Of a stretch of 64,000 bases of DNA, positions 1 to 8,376 are shown in pieces. A program made the translations under genes and the position numbers. Origin of the DNA: Candidatus Competibacteraceae bacterium (GTDB taxonomy: Bacteria; Pseudomonadota; Gammaproteobacteria; Competibacterales; Competibacteraceae); assembly GCA_016699715.1 (NCBI GenBank), contig CP065007.1:2666001-2730000 (forward strand). Direction: 5' to 3'. Position 1 is the stretch's first letter. Each line of letters opens with the position of its first letter. The notes beneath the pieces were generated by a model that had not been told where the DNA came from, did no database searches, and saw only the letters and a list, made by a program, of their open reading frames with translations.

Positions 1-627
1 CCGGCCAGCCGGGTCGTCGCGCAATGGTGCCTCGGTTCCGGTCAGCACGCCCCAGCGCGGATCGATGGTCACCGCTTCCAGCGCTTGGTTGATATCGCGG
101 TAGTTGCGCAGGTCGCGCAGGAGAGCGGGTAAGGGTTCCTCGCCCCGCCATTGGCCGGTGGGGCTGTAACGCACCACGCGCGGTCTGATTTCGAACGACA
201 CCAGCAGTTCAGTATCGCCTGGCGTTCGGTTATCACCGTTGCGGATCGCCAGGCCCTCGGCATCGTCGAAAGGCGGCCGGACTGGTTGGTCGGATACGTC
301 CAGCAGCGGATAGGCGGCCACCACTTGCACTCCGGTCAGTATCCCGCGCGGGTCGAATTCCGGCCGCAAATGGAACAGTCCGCCGATGTCGGAGATGGCG
401 TACAACAGCCCCGCATCCTCGTCCCAGGCCAGGTCGGACAGGCCGCACAATTTCAGGCCATTGAACTCGGCGCGGGTTAATCGCAGCGCACCGAGCCAGC
501 GAATGCCTGCATGGGTGTCGCCGGGACCGGACCGATCGGCGAGCGTGATGGGCGTTGCCTGGAATTCCTGGGCGCAAGCGCTTTGCAAGATGAAAATCAG
601 TACGAGAACCGGGAACGAGCGGAACAT
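1..627 (-). CDS. Esterase-like activity of phytase family protein (3' end beyond window)
   Basis: Translating the minus strand from the ATG at 627 gives an open frame that runs off the left edge (209 codons visible). Residues 1-18 form a signal peptide (MFRSFPVLVLIFILQSACA, ending in SACA before QEF), so the product is exported or possibly a lipoprotein. The mature part has features of the beta-propeller-like 'esterase-like activity of phytase' domain (PF13449): SDLAWDEDAGLLYAISD near residue 70, FDDAEGLAI near 130 and ALEAVTIDPRWGVLTGTE near 190, the strand-turn pattern of that fold. Family members are periplasmic proteins of mostly unknown substrate. The next gene diverges from it. The domain call comes from recognised pattern rather than alignment; the reading frame itself is secure. 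Confidence 0.72.
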   Translation of the reverse strand, partial: MFRSFPVLVLIFILQSACAQEFQATPITLADRSGPGDTHAGIRWLGALRLTRAEFNGLKLCGLSDLAWDEDAGLLYAISDIGGLFHLRPEFDPRGILTGVQVVAAYPLLDVSDQPVRPPFDDAEGLAIRNGDNRTPGDTELLVSFEIRPRVVRYSPTGQWRGEEPLPALLRDLRNYRDINQALEAVTIDPRWGVLTGTEAPLRDDPAGR

Positions 628-720
628 GTGAACTCCAGCGCGGCGGTGGGGCGACGGTCAGGGCGCTCATGCTACCATTTCAGTACCGTATTCAATAAAG
701 GCGAGGCAAGGGCCAACAGC

Positions 721-2031
721 ATGAAGGTACCGGTCTGGAATCCGGCGGTTGAGTTTCTGGATCGGGAGGCGCTTGAGCGTTTGCAACTCGCCAATCTACG
801 CAAAACCGTGGCTTGGGCGCTGAAAACCCCCTTTTACCGACGGCGGCTGGCCGAGGTTGGCTTGCACCGTCCCGAGGACATCGCCAGCCTGCGCGACCTG
901 CGCGGCATCCCCTATACCACGAAGGAAGATCTGCGCGAATCCTACCCGCGTGGCCTGCTGGCGGTCGAACTGGAGCAGGTGGTGCGGTTGCATACCTCCA
1001 GCGGCACCACCGGTATGCCGACCGTGATCTACCACACTCAGGCCGATCTCGATGCTTGGACCGAACTGGTGGCCCGCTGCATCGTCGCCACCGGCGCCAG
1101 CCGCCGTGACGTGTTCCAGAATATGACCCATTACGGGTTATTTACCGGCGGATTGGGCCTGCATTACGGCGCCGAGCGGGTGGGGATGCTGGTGATCCCG
1201 GCCAGTTCCGGTAACACCAGCCGCCAGGTTCAGTTGATGCGGAATTTCCAGACCAGCGTGGTGCATGCCACGCCCAGCTATCTGCTGCATCTGCACTCGG
1301 CGCTGGCGGGTGAGGACATCGATACCAATCCGCCGAGCTTGCGCAAGGCCTTCATCGGCGCCGAACCACATTCGGAAGAAACCCGCCGAAAGATCGAAAC
1401 GCTATTTGCAATCGATGCCTACAACTCTTACGGTTTGAGCGAGATGAACGGTCCCGGCGTGGCGTTCGAATGCCTGTACAAGACCGGCCTGCATCTGTGG
1501 GAAGACGCCTACCTGCTGGAAGTGATCGATCCTTGCGGCTTGTGGCCCTGCGCCGAGGGGGAAACTGGCGAGATCGTGCTGACCACGCTACAGCGGCAGG
1601 CCACGCCGTTGCTGCGCTACCGTACCCGCGATCTTTCCCATCTGGTCGGTGGTCACTGCCCCTGCGGGCGTGGTCACCGCCGGTTGGCGCGGATCAAGGG
1701 TCGCAGCGACGACATGCTGATCGTCAACGGGGTCAACGTCTTCCCGTCGCAGATCGAGGAAGCGCTGATGAAGGTGCCGGAAGTCGGCACCAATTATTTG
1801 ATTCAGGTCGAGAAGCGCGGGGCGCTGGACCGGCTGGCGGTCAAGACCGAAATCCACGCCACATTGTTCGCTGGCGATGCGCGCGTGCTGGGCGACTTGC
1901 GCGAGCGCATCGCCGAACGGATCCGTGCCGCCATCCTGGTCAAGCCGTCGGTCGAACTGCACGCACCGGGTAGTCTGCCAGTATCCGAGGGCAAGGCCCG
2001 ACGGGTGCTGGACCTGCGACCGGCGTTCTGA
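721..2031 (+). CDS. Phenylacetate-CoA ligase (PaaK)-like AMP-dependent CoA ligase
   Basis: 436-residue member of the PaaK branch of adenylate-forming enzymes, which activate an aromatic or other carboxylic acid with ATP and CoA. The P-loop-like motif SSGTTGMPT lies near residue 96, the AMP-binding NSYGLSEMNGPG near 240, the TTLQRQATPLLRYRTRD segment near 285, and the hinge GRSDDMLIVNGVNVFPSQIE near 330; the C-terminal AMP-binding_C2 domain follows. Length is typical of PaaK (about 430-440). The frame is open upstream to 511, but the ATG at 721 matches the usual family N-terminus. No other phenylacetate catabolism (paa) genes are nearby, so the physiological substrate is unknown; orphan PaaK paralogues often serve other aromatic acids. 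Confidence 0.88.
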   Translation: MKVPVWNPAVEFLDREALERLQLANLRKTVAWALKTPFYRRRLAEVGLHRPEDIASLRDLRGIPYTTKEDLRESYPRGLLAVELEQVVRLHTSSGTTGMPTVIYHTQADLDAWTELVARCIVATGASRRDVFQNMTHYGLFTGGLGLHYGAERVGMLVIPASSGNTSRQVQLMRNFQTSVVHATPSYLLHLHSALAGEDIDTNPPSLRKAFIGAEPHSEETRRKIETLFAIDAYNSYGLSEMNGPGVAFECLYKTGLHLWEDAYLLEVIDPCGLWPCAEGETGEIVLTTLQRQATPLLRYRTRDLSHLVGGHCPCGRGHRRLARIKGRSDDMLIVNGVNVFPSQIEEALMKVPEVGTNYLIQVEKRGALDRLAVKTEIHATLFAGDARVLGDLRERIAERIRAAILVKPSVELHAPGSLPVSEGKARRVLDLRPAF

Positions 2032-2060
2032 ACGGGGAGAGGACGGGAAGATGGGGCGGC

Positions 2061-3155
2061 TCAGTCACTGTAGAAGATGCTCCTGAGATACTCCTCATGG
2101 GCGTGGCGCAGCACCACCGCGATCACCGCCGCCACCGGTAGTCCCAACAGGACGCCGAAGAAGCCGAACAGATGACCACCGGCCAGCACCGCGAACAGTA
2201 CCGCCACGGGGTGCAGGCCGATGCGATCGCCGACCAGCTTCGGGGTCAGCACGAGATCGCTGATCAACTGGCCGACGCCGAAAACGATCAGCACCGGAAC
2301 CACGCTCAGCAGGCTGTGGTATTGGAGAATCGCGGCGATGCTGGCGACGCTGGCGCCGGTGATCAGGCCCAGATAGGGCACGAAGCTCACCAGCCCGGCC
2401 AACATGCCGATCAGCAGTGAGAATTGCAGCCCGATGACCGCCAGCCCCGTCGAATAGATCGCCGTCAGCGCTCCCATGACCACGAACTGACCGCGCAGGA
2501 ACGCACCGATCACCTGATCGGATTCTCGCGCCAGTGTGCTGATGATCGGTTCGATGCGCCGCGGCAGCAGGTCGTGAACCCGGGCGACCAGCAAGTCCCA
2601 GTCGCGCAGCAGGTAAAAGGTGACCACCGGCACCAGCACCAGGTTGGCCAGCCAGGTGAAAATCGCATCGGACGATTCTCGAAATGAATGCAACAGCCCA
2701 GCGGCCAGATCGCCGATATCATCGGCGTATTTGAGCAGTTCCACGCGCAACTGGCTGAAGTTTAACAAGTCTGGGTCGACACCCAGCGTATCGCGCAACC
2801 ACGGCAGAATGCTGGCGTTGAACCCGTCGATATAGTCCGGCAGCCGGTGCAACAGTCCCTTGAACTGATGGGTGAGCACCGGGATTACCAACAGCAGTAG
2901 TAGCAACAGGCCGAGCACGAGCGCGCCGAATACCAGGCTGACCGCCCAGGATCGCGACAGCTTGCGCGCTTCCAGCCGGTCGATCAGCGGGTCGCCCAGG
3001 TAGGCCAGCAGAGCGGCGAGCAGAAATGGCGCCAACACCGGTGCCAGCAGGTACAGCAGAACGGTGGAAACCGCGATGACGATCAGCCAGAAGCGTGCCC
3101 GAGACGGATCGGGAAGTTTGGGCTGTTGGGGGGCGGGCTGCTTTTCGAGAGTCAT
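2061..3155 (-). CDS. AI-2E family transporter / PerM-type permease
   Basis: 364 residues with about eight hydrophobic segments and the arrangement of the AI-2E/PerM family (PF01594): an N-terminal helix pair, a soluble middle part with IPVLTHQFKGLLHRLPDYID and the conserved FLRGQFVVMGALTAIYSTGL block, and a C-terminal region with PKLVGDRIGLHPVAVLFAV followed by GGHLFGFFGVLLGLPVAA. Such proteins are inner-membrane exporters or permeases; substrates vary and most are unassigned. The ATG at 3155 is preferred because it overlaps the stop of the upstream phosphatidyltransferase gene by 4 bp (ATGA), pointing to translational coupling. An upstream in-frame extension to 3287 would overlap that gene heavily and is unlikely. 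Confidence 0.88.
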   Translation of the reverse strand: MTLEKQPAPQQPKLPDPSRARFWLIVIAVSTVLLYLLAPVLAPFLLAALLAYLGDPLIDRLEARKLSRSWAVSLVFGALVLGLLLLLLLVIPVLTHQFKGLLHRLPDYIDGFNASILPWLRDTLGVDPDLLNFSQLRVELLKYADDIGDLAAGLLHSFRESSDAIFTWLANLVLVPVVTFYLLRDWDLLVARVHDLLPRRIEPIISTLARESDQVIGAFLRGQFVVMGALTAIYSTGLAVIGLQFSLLIGMLAGLVSFVPYLGLITGASVASIAAILQYHSLLSVVPVLIVFGVGQLISDLVLTPKLVGDRIGLHPVAVLFAVLAGGHLFGFFGVLLGLPVAAVIAVVLRHAHEEYLRSIFYSD

Positions 3156-3745
3156 GGTGATGGCGGCGGTCGGTTGGGGGGATGATGGCGCTGACGCCAA
3201 GCACTGCGGCCCCAGTATCCGACATAGGCCATGCCGCTCCAGACGGTGGTCAGCGCGGTCAGGCCGATCAGGGTTTCCAGCAGCCATGCTGGCAGCGGCA
3301 TGATCCCGTGGTTGGCGACGACCGCAAGCACCAGCGTCAATTGCAGCAAGGTGTTCAGTTTGCTGACCATCAGCGGCGCGGCCCGAAAGCGCGCAATCAG
3401 AAAATGATAGCCGATCGCGCCGCTGACGATGAGGGCATCCCGTACCAGTACCAGCATGACCAGCCAGCCCGGCAGTTCATGCAGCCAGCCCAGCGCCAGG
3501 ATCGCGCCCAACAGCAACAGTTTGTCGGCGATGGGGTCGAGGACACCGCCCAGCTCGCTGGTCCAGCCATAGTATTTGGCCAGGAATCCGTCCAGCGCGT
3601 CGGAGACGCCGGCGATCACGAACAGCACTAGCGCCGCGCTGTGGCGTTCCTCCAGCAGCAGCCACAGAAAAGGCGCCACGAGCAGGATCCGCAGGCCGGT
3701 GATGAGATTGGGAATGTCGTGGGGTTTCACAGGTAACGGTGCCAT
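3152..3745 (-). CDS. CDP-alcohol phosphatidyltransferase family protein
   Basis: 197 residues. The catalytic signature D-x2-D-G-x2-A-x9-G-x3-D-x3-D is present from residue 49 (DALDGFLAK ... GGVLDPIADK), which coordinates the metal and CDP-diacylglycerol. Lys replaces the usual Arg after the Ala, as in a subset of bacterial family members. Five or six hydrophobic helices are visible, placing it in the inner membrane. The family includes PgsA (phosphatidylglycerophosphate synthase) and CDP-alcohol-type cardiolipin synthases; the sequence does not decide between them. It is co-transcribed with the permease downstream through an ATGA overlap. Confidence 0.85.
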   Translation of the reverse strand: MAPLPVKPHDIPNLITGLRILLVAPFLWLLLEERHSAALVLFVIAGVSDALDGFLAKYYGWTSELGGVLDPIADKLLLLGAILALGWLHELPGWLVMLVLVRDALIVSGAIGYHFLIARFRAAPLMVSKLNTLLQLTLVLAVVANHGIMPLPAWLLETLIGLTALTTVWSGMAYVGYWGRSAWRQRHHPPNRPPPSP

Positions 3746-3923
3746 GTCAGCGCCGCCCGTTCCTCTTGGAGGCTGCGCGTGCTCGTTGGGGTTCGAGCAC
3801 TGTATTTAATAAGCATAACTTAACTGAATCCCATCAAACAGCAAGCTGGAAATACGACTAGAATGAGGAAGTCAAGCGAGCGACAGCCCCGTTCCGGGAG
3901 AACCGGATGGAGGAGATACGATT

Positions 3924-4457
3924 ATGACCGAACCTACGCAAACCAGTCGCCTGGTTCAGGCGTATGACCGCATGATGGAGCGGGTGAAAGTCCGTCTGGA
4001 AGAACTGGAACAAGCCGAGCAGGAGGCACTTCCGCAACTGCGCGCCAGTATCGAGCACGCAGCGGAAAAGGCCGTGGAGCTGGGCGAATTGACCCGCGAG
4101 GAAGCCCGCTTGATCGGCGGCTATCTGAAACGCGATCTGGAAGATGCCGGCCAGTATCTGACGACCACCGGTCAAGATTTACGTGCTTGGCTACGGTTCG
4201 ATCTGGAGTTGCTTGAAGACCGCCTGCTGGATTTTTTTCAGCGCGGCGTGGATCAATCGCGGCTGGATCTATTGGCGTTCGAAGCGTCGGCGGAGGAGGT
4301 GGAGACCGAGCGGTATCACAGCGGCGAGATTACCGGACCCGGTACTCTGTACTGCGAAAAATGTGGGAAATCGATGATCTTTCTCGCCAGCGCGACGATC
4401 GCGCCTTGTCCGGCTTGTGGGGGCACGGACTTCGTGCGCGTGACCGAAGAATCGTGA
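3924..4457 (+). CDS. Zinc-ribbon-containing protein (DUF1451, YbeL-like)
   Basis: 177 residues. The N-terminal two thirds is highly charged and helical (long Glu/Lys/Arg-rich coiled-coil-like stretches such as VRLEELEQAEQEALPQLRA), and the C-terminus carries a zinc ribbon with two CxxC knuckles (CEKC near 145 and CPAC near 163). This is the layout of the DUF1451 family represented by E. coli YbeL, of unknown function. A good ribosome binding site, GGAGGAG, sits at 3909-3915, nine bases before the ATG. It stands alone, transcribed away from its neighbours, and is followed by a terminator. Confidence 0.82.
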   Translation: MTEPTQTSRLVQAYDRMMERVKVRLEELEQAEQEALPQLRASIEHAAEKAVELGELTREEARLIGGYLKRDLEDAGQYLTTTGQDLRAWLRFDLELLEDRLLDFFQRGVDQSRLDLLAFEASAEEVETERYHSGEITGPGTLYCEKCGKSMIFLASATIAPCPACGGTDFVRVTEES

Positions 4458-4597
4458 CTATCGCGAAGTAGGTATAAACCCTGATTGATCTGTCAATCGT
4501 CCCGATTTACCGCTTGGCCGGATTGTTTTTAACTAAGCACCGCTTAAGCCGGTTTCTACAGCGAAGCGTGTTTTAAGCTCAATATCCTGTACTTTGA

Positions 4598-4627
4598 CCG
4601 CCGGCCGGATCTGCTGGCGGTTTTTTT
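4598..4627 (+). terminator. Rho-independent terminator downstream of the zinc-ribbon gene
   Basis: An 8-bp GC-rich stem (CCGCCGGC at 4598-4605 pairing with GCTGGCGG at 4613-4620, one G-U pair) with a 7-base loop is followed by seven T residues (4621-4627). It lies 140 bp after the stop codon of the plus-strand zinc-ribbon gene, in a region without other genes. Confidence 0.85.
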
Positions 4628-4666
4628 ATGGCCGCCGCTGATGAAAATTGCCGGCTCGAAGAGCAA

Positions 4667-5362
4667 TCAGATTGGTCTCGGTGCCGCTAGTGGCGGTTCG
4701 CAACGGCCCAGTTGGGCACGATAGCGGGCAGCTTGCCGGCTGACTTGGCGGGCTCGCTTCATCAACCACGGTTTGTTCCAATAGCTGCCTCTGGCAAAAC
4801 CGCCCTGACCTTCGTGATAAGCCAGGTACTGATGGTAGACATCGTGTTTGGCGACACCGTTGCGGCGCGCGGTTTCACTGACATACCAGCCGATGAAGTC
4901 CACGGCGTCATCGAACTGGTCACGGTCGGCGCCGTGGTTGCCGGTCGCGGCGATGTAGTCGCCCCAGGTCCCATCGAGTGCCTGGCTGTAGCCGTGGGCG
5001 GAGGAAGGACGAGGGCCGGGAATGAAGCCGAGATACCAGGTGCGGGGCGGTCGGGCGTCGGCCTGGAAGGCGGATTCCTGGTGGATGATTGCCAGCAGTA
5101 TTGGCAGAGGCACGTCCCAACGCTGGCTGGCGGCGGTGGCGTCGGCGAACCAAGCTCCGTGTTGGTCGAAGATGGCGCAGGCATCGTCGATATCGCGCGG
5201 GGGCGCGGTGGCGCAAGAAGCCAACAGCAGCAGGCTGCCGAGCACGGTGAAGCTCCCGCCCCAGACCATCCGTTCCCGCAACGGTAACGCGGCCCACCGG
5301 CGCGCCACTCCAGTAATCCGGGCACGCCAGGTGGGTGGGAATGCAGCGCGCCATCCGCTCAT
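4667..5362 (-). CDS. Lytic transglycosylase (SLT domain) lipoprotein-like protein
   Basis: 231 residues. A hydrophobic segment at about residues 33-48 ends in a lipobox-like LLASC, suggesting an outer-membrane lipoprotein if translation starts at the internal Met 32, or an anchored protein with a short cytoplasmic tail if it starts at Met 1. The SLT-type core follows: the catalytic Glu in IIHQESAF near residue 94, then GYSQALDGTW near 123 and YLAYHEGQGGF near 180, the usual E, GxxQ and AYNxG-like positions of family 1 muramidases. Predicted role is cleavage of peptidoglycan glycan strands in the periplasm. Its ATG overlaps the lnt stop codon (ATGA), so it is probably translated with lnt. Confidence 0.83.
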   Translation of the reverse strand: MSGWRAAFPPTWRARITGVARRWAALPLRERMVWGGSFTVLGSLLLLASCATAPPRDIDDACAIFDQHGAWFADATAASQRWDVPLPILLAIIHQESAFQADARPPRTWYLGFIPGPRPSSAHGYSQALDGTWGDYIAATGNHGADRDQFDDAVDFIGWYVSETARRNGVAKHDVYHQYLAYHEGQGGFARGSYWNKPWLMKRARQVSRQAARYRAQLGRCEPPLAAPRPI

Positions 5363-6876
5363 GGCCTGATCGCGCCGTGCCGGCCCAGAAACAAGCCGGT
5401 ACCCAGTAAACAGAGCATCGTCAGTACCACCGGCAAATCCCCAAAACGGGCGTAAGGCGTCAGTCCGCGCAGTGGGCGCACCTCGCCACGGATGACTTTG
5501 GCCTTGAACTGTGGACCTTGGCTGACGATTCGGCCACGGTCGTCGAGAATGGCGGAGAGGCCGGTATTGGTGGCGCGGGCCAGGTAGCGAGCCATTTCCA
5601 GGGCGCGCATCCGCACGATTTGCAGGTGCTGGTGCGGGGCGGTGGAATCCTTGAACCAGGCGTCGTTACTGACGTTGATCAACCAGGTCGCCTCGGGCAG
5701 TGCCTGACGGATTTCGTCGCCGAACACGGCCTCGAAGCAGATGGAGACTCCGACCGGCTGTCCACCGGCGTGCAGTAGCGGCTGATCGCGCTCGCCGGGG
5801 GTGAAGTCGGCCATCGGGATGTTCACCCAGTCCCGAAAGAACAGGAAGAACGAGCGCAGCGGTAGATATTCGCCAAACGGCAGCAAGCGGCGTTTCTGGT
5901 AGGAACCGGGCGAGCGGCCGATGCTGATCACGCTATTGTGGAAGACGTTGGTTTCCCAGGAACCAGTCGGAATCCCGGTCACGTAGTCGATGTTCGCGTG
6001 TTGGGCGCTTTCGGTCAGCGCGACCAGGAAGGGGCGGGCTTCATCCTGGAAAACCGGGATCGCCGTCTCCGGCCAGACGATGACATCAGCATGGCCATGC
6101 TCGTTCAGGCTGAGCTGGACGTAGCGCCGCAGGGTTTCTTCCAGCACGGCGGGCTGCCATTTCCGATCCTGAGTGATGTTGCCCTGCACCAGGGCGATGC
6201 GCAGCGGCGGTCCCGCCGGCTCGACCCAGGCAATGCGACCCAGGCCCCAGGCGCCGAGCCACAAAGCCGCCAGCATGCCCAGCCAGAGCAAGCGTTCTTG
6301 CCCGCGACCGCTGTTCAGCAGCGCCCGCAACAAGCCGGCGCTGGCCAACACCGCCCAGCCGACGCCGAACACGCCGAGATAGGGCGCGAGATCGCCCAGC
6401 GGCGAATCGGTCTGACTGTAACCCACCGCTAGCCAGGGAAATCCGGTGAACAGCCAACTTCTAACCCAGTCCAGCAGCGTCCACAACGTCGGGAAGACCA
6501 ATAGCCAGCGAACCGGGCCGGGCGGTGGCCCCCAGCGGACGAGGAGCCAGCCAGCGACGGCGGGGTACAGCGCCATTACCGCCACCACTACGAAGGTGGC
6601 GAGCGCCGCGAACGCTGCCGGGGCATTGCCGAAGTCATGCAGGCTGATGAAGATCCAGTAAATGCCAAAACCAAACGCGCCCAGGCCGAACAACCCGCCG
6701 CGCGCCGCCGCCCGCCGCGGCGCGGCATTGTCCCAGCTCCACAGCAGGATGGCGGGCAGTAGAATCGCCAGCGGCCAGATCCCGAACGGCGCGAAGGCAA
6801 GCGGCAGCAGCGCCCCGGCGCTAAAGGCCAACAGGTCGATGGCGAGAGGGCGGCGTTGCGAAAGATCGGGCATCAT
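5359..6876 (-). CDS. lnt: Apolipoprotein N-acyltransferase
   Basis: About 505 residues from the ATG at 6876 (Met-Met-Pro; the frame is open to 6948). The enzyme transfers an acyl chain to the N-terminal Cys of diacylglyceryl lipoproteins in the inner membrane. The N-terminal half holds six or more membrane helices; the C-terminal nitrilase-fold domain carries the Glu-Lys-Cys triad in VIVWPETAIP, KRRLLPFGEYLPL and SICFEAVFGDE. In E. coli lnt follows ybeZ-ybeY-corC, and the same order is seen here, but a terminator-like hairpin and a 130-bp spacer separate corC from lnt, so it may have its own promoter. Confidence 0.95.
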   Translation of the reverse strand: MMPDLSQRRPLAIDLLAFSAGALLPLAFAPFGIWPLAILLPAILLWSWDNAAPRRAAARGGLFGLGAFGFGIYWIFISLHDFGNAPAAFAALATFVVVAVMALYPAVAGWLLVRWGPPPGPVRWLLVFPTLWTLLDWVRSWLFTGFPWLAVGYSQTDSPLGDLAPYLGVFGVGWAVLASAGLLRALLNSGRGQERLLWLGMLAALWLGAWGLGRIAWVEPAGPPLRIALVQGNITQDRKWQPAVLEETLRRYVQLSLNEHGHADVIVWPETAIPVFQDEARPFLVALTESAQHANIDYVTGIPTGSWETNVFHNSVISIGRSPGSYQKRRLLPFGEYLPLRSFFLFFRDWVNIPMADFTPGERDQPLLHAGGQPVGVSICFEAVFGDEIRQALPEATWLINVSNDAWFKDSTAPHQHLQIVRMRALEMARYLARATNTGLSAILDDRGRIVSQGPQFKAKVIRGEVRPLRGLTPYARFGDLPVVLTMLCLLGTGLFLGRHGAIRP

Positions 6877-6965
6877 GATCGGCGGACAGGTGTCGATGGG
6901 TTCGGCCCACCCGGTTGGCGAAAGAGAGAGGGTTAGCGTGGCTTGCAAGGGCGCGGCGGCATAAG

Positions 6966-6994
6966 AAAAAACCCTCTCCGGGCGGAAGAGGGTT
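6966..6994 (-). terminator. Terminator-like hairpin between corC and lnt
   Basis: Read on the minus strand, an 8-bp perfect stem (AACCCTCT at 6987-6994 in minus orientation, AGAGGGTT partner at 6970-6977) with a 9-base loop is followed by a run of six T (the A-tract at 6966-6971 on the plus strand). It lies 16 bp past the corC stop and 90 bp before the lnt start, so it could terminate or attenuate transcription of the miaB-corC operon. Confidence 0.75.
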
Positions 6995-7009
6995 CGCGTG
7001 GCGCCGGAA

Positions 7010-7879
7010 TCAGCTGTTCTCGGTGGTGGACAGCACGGCTTGCTGACCGTCGTGCAAGGTCGTTTCCAGCAGATGAATCCGCCGGTTGTCGGCGCGCAGC
7101 ACCCGGAAGTGGAACCGATCCAGGTCCACGGTCTCGCCGCCCTTGGGCAGTCGCCCCAGCTCCATCATGACCAGCCCGCCGACGGTATCGGCTCGTTCGT
7201 CGTTGAGGGTGGCCTGGAAGTACTCGTTGAAATCCTCGACCGGAGTCAGTGCCTTGACGATGAAGGAGTCGCCCTGGGAGCGGATGAAGGCGCTGTCGTC
7301 GTCGGTATCGTGTTCGTCGTCGATTTCACCGACGATCTCTTCCAGCACGTCCTCAATGGTGATCAATCCAGCCACGCCGCCGTATTCATCGACCACGATG
7401 GCCATGTGCAGGCGATTGCCACGGAATTCCTTGAGCAGAATATTGAGACGCTTGCTTTCGGGGATGTACTTGGCTGGGCGCAGCAGAGCGCGGAGATCGA
7501 AGGCTTCACGGCGGTCGAAGGCGTGGCTCAGCAAATCCTTGACGATCAGGATACCGATGACGTTGTCCTTGGTCTCGTCGATGACCGGAAGGCGGGAATG
7601 GCCGGACTCGACGATTTCGGCGATCAGGCGCTCCAGGCTCCAGTCGTGTTCGAGCACCACCATCTGCGCGCGGGGAATCATGACGTCGCGCACCTGGGTT
7701 TCCGACACCTTCATGACGCCTTCCATCATCTTGAAGGAGTCGGCGTCCAGCAGTTCCCGTTGCTGGGCGTCGCGCAACAACTTTATGAGTTCGTCCCGGT
7801 CCTTGGGTTCGCCCATCAGGGCGGAGCTTAAACGTTCCAGCCACGATTTATGGCTTGATTCGGCTCGCTCGTCGTTCAT
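7010..7879 (-). CDS. corC: CorC/HlyC family CBS-domain protein
   Basis: 289 residues. After a short charged N-terminus comes the VSETQVRDVMIPRAQMV motif, a pair of CBS domains (roughly residues 68-190, including VVDEYGGVAGLITIEDVLEEIVGEI) and the C-terminal CorC_HlyC (transporter-associated, FAD-binding-like) domain from about 205. There is no DUF21 membrane region, so this is the short CorC form, implicated in magnesium/cobalt resistance. It overlaps ybeY by 4 bp (ATGA) and lies in the conserved miaB-ybeZ-ybeY-corC cluster. Confidence 0.94.
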   Translation of the reverse strand: MNDERAESSHKSWLERLSSALMGEPKDRDELIKLLRDAQQRELLDADSFKMMEGVMKVSETQVRDVMIPRAQMVVLEHDWSLERLIAEIVESGHSRLPVIDETKDNVIGILIVKDLLSHAFDRREAFDLRALLRPAKYIPESKRLNILLKEFRGNRLHMAIVVDEYGGVAGLITIEDVLEEIVGEIDDEHDTDDDSAFIRSQGDSFIVKALTPVEDFNEYFQATLNDERADTVGGLVMMELGRLPKGGETVDLDRFHFRVLRADNRRIHLLETTLHDGQQAVLSTTENS

Positions 7880-8376
7880 GATCGGTCTTGTGGGTCTCCA
7901 TAAGGATCAGGGTAGCCGAGACCCGCCAGGATACGGATTTCCAAGGTTTCCATGGCTTCGGCATGTGGCTCATGCTGATGATCATAGCCCAGCAGGTGTA
8001 AAACGCCATGCGCGACCAGGTGTGCCCAGTGTGCCCAGGCCGGTTTTTCCTGACTGAATGCCTCGCGCAGCACCACCGGGGCGCAGATCACGATGTCGCC
8101 CAGCAGGGTGCTTTCGACCCCAGGCGGCGCCTCGAACGGAAAGGACAACACGTTGGTCGGTCCCTGCTTGTGGCGGTAGGTTTCATTGAGCGCCGTGCTT
8201 TCGGCTTCGTTGACCACGCGGACGGTCAGTTCGGCATCGCAGCGATAGCCCGCGCCGGCGAGCGCCGCTTCGGCCCAGTGGCGGAACTCGCGCTCATCCG
8301 GCAATCCCGGCATGTCCAAGGCGATCTGCAAATCCAGTTCCAGCGTCCATGAGGAGTTGTCCTGTTCCAGCGTCAT
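7876..8376 (-). CDS. ybeY: Endoribonuclease YbeY (rRNA maturation factor)
   Basis: 166 residues. The zinc-binding H3xH5xH signature is present in HGVLHLLGYDHQHE near residue 126, together with the family block NETYRHKQGPTNVLSFPFE near residue 66. YbeY is a metal-dependent RNase needed for 16S rRNA 3' end maturation and ribosome quality control. It overlaps both neighbours by 4 bp (ATGA at both ends), so it is translated in concert with ybeZ upstream and corC downstream. Confidence 0.96.
   Translation of the reverse strand: MTLEQDNSSWTLELDLQIALDMPGLPDEREFRHWAEAALAGAGYRCDAELTVRVVNEAESTALNETYRHKQGPTNVLSFPFEAPPGVESTLLGDIVICAPVVLREAFSQEKPAWAHWAHLVAHGVLHLLGYDHQHEPHAEAMETLEIRILAGLGYPDPYGDPQDRS

Noticed and set aside
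233..670. Minus-strand 145-codon frame near the left edge
   Set aside because: It overlaps, in another frame, the better-supported exported phytase-type gene that begins at 627.
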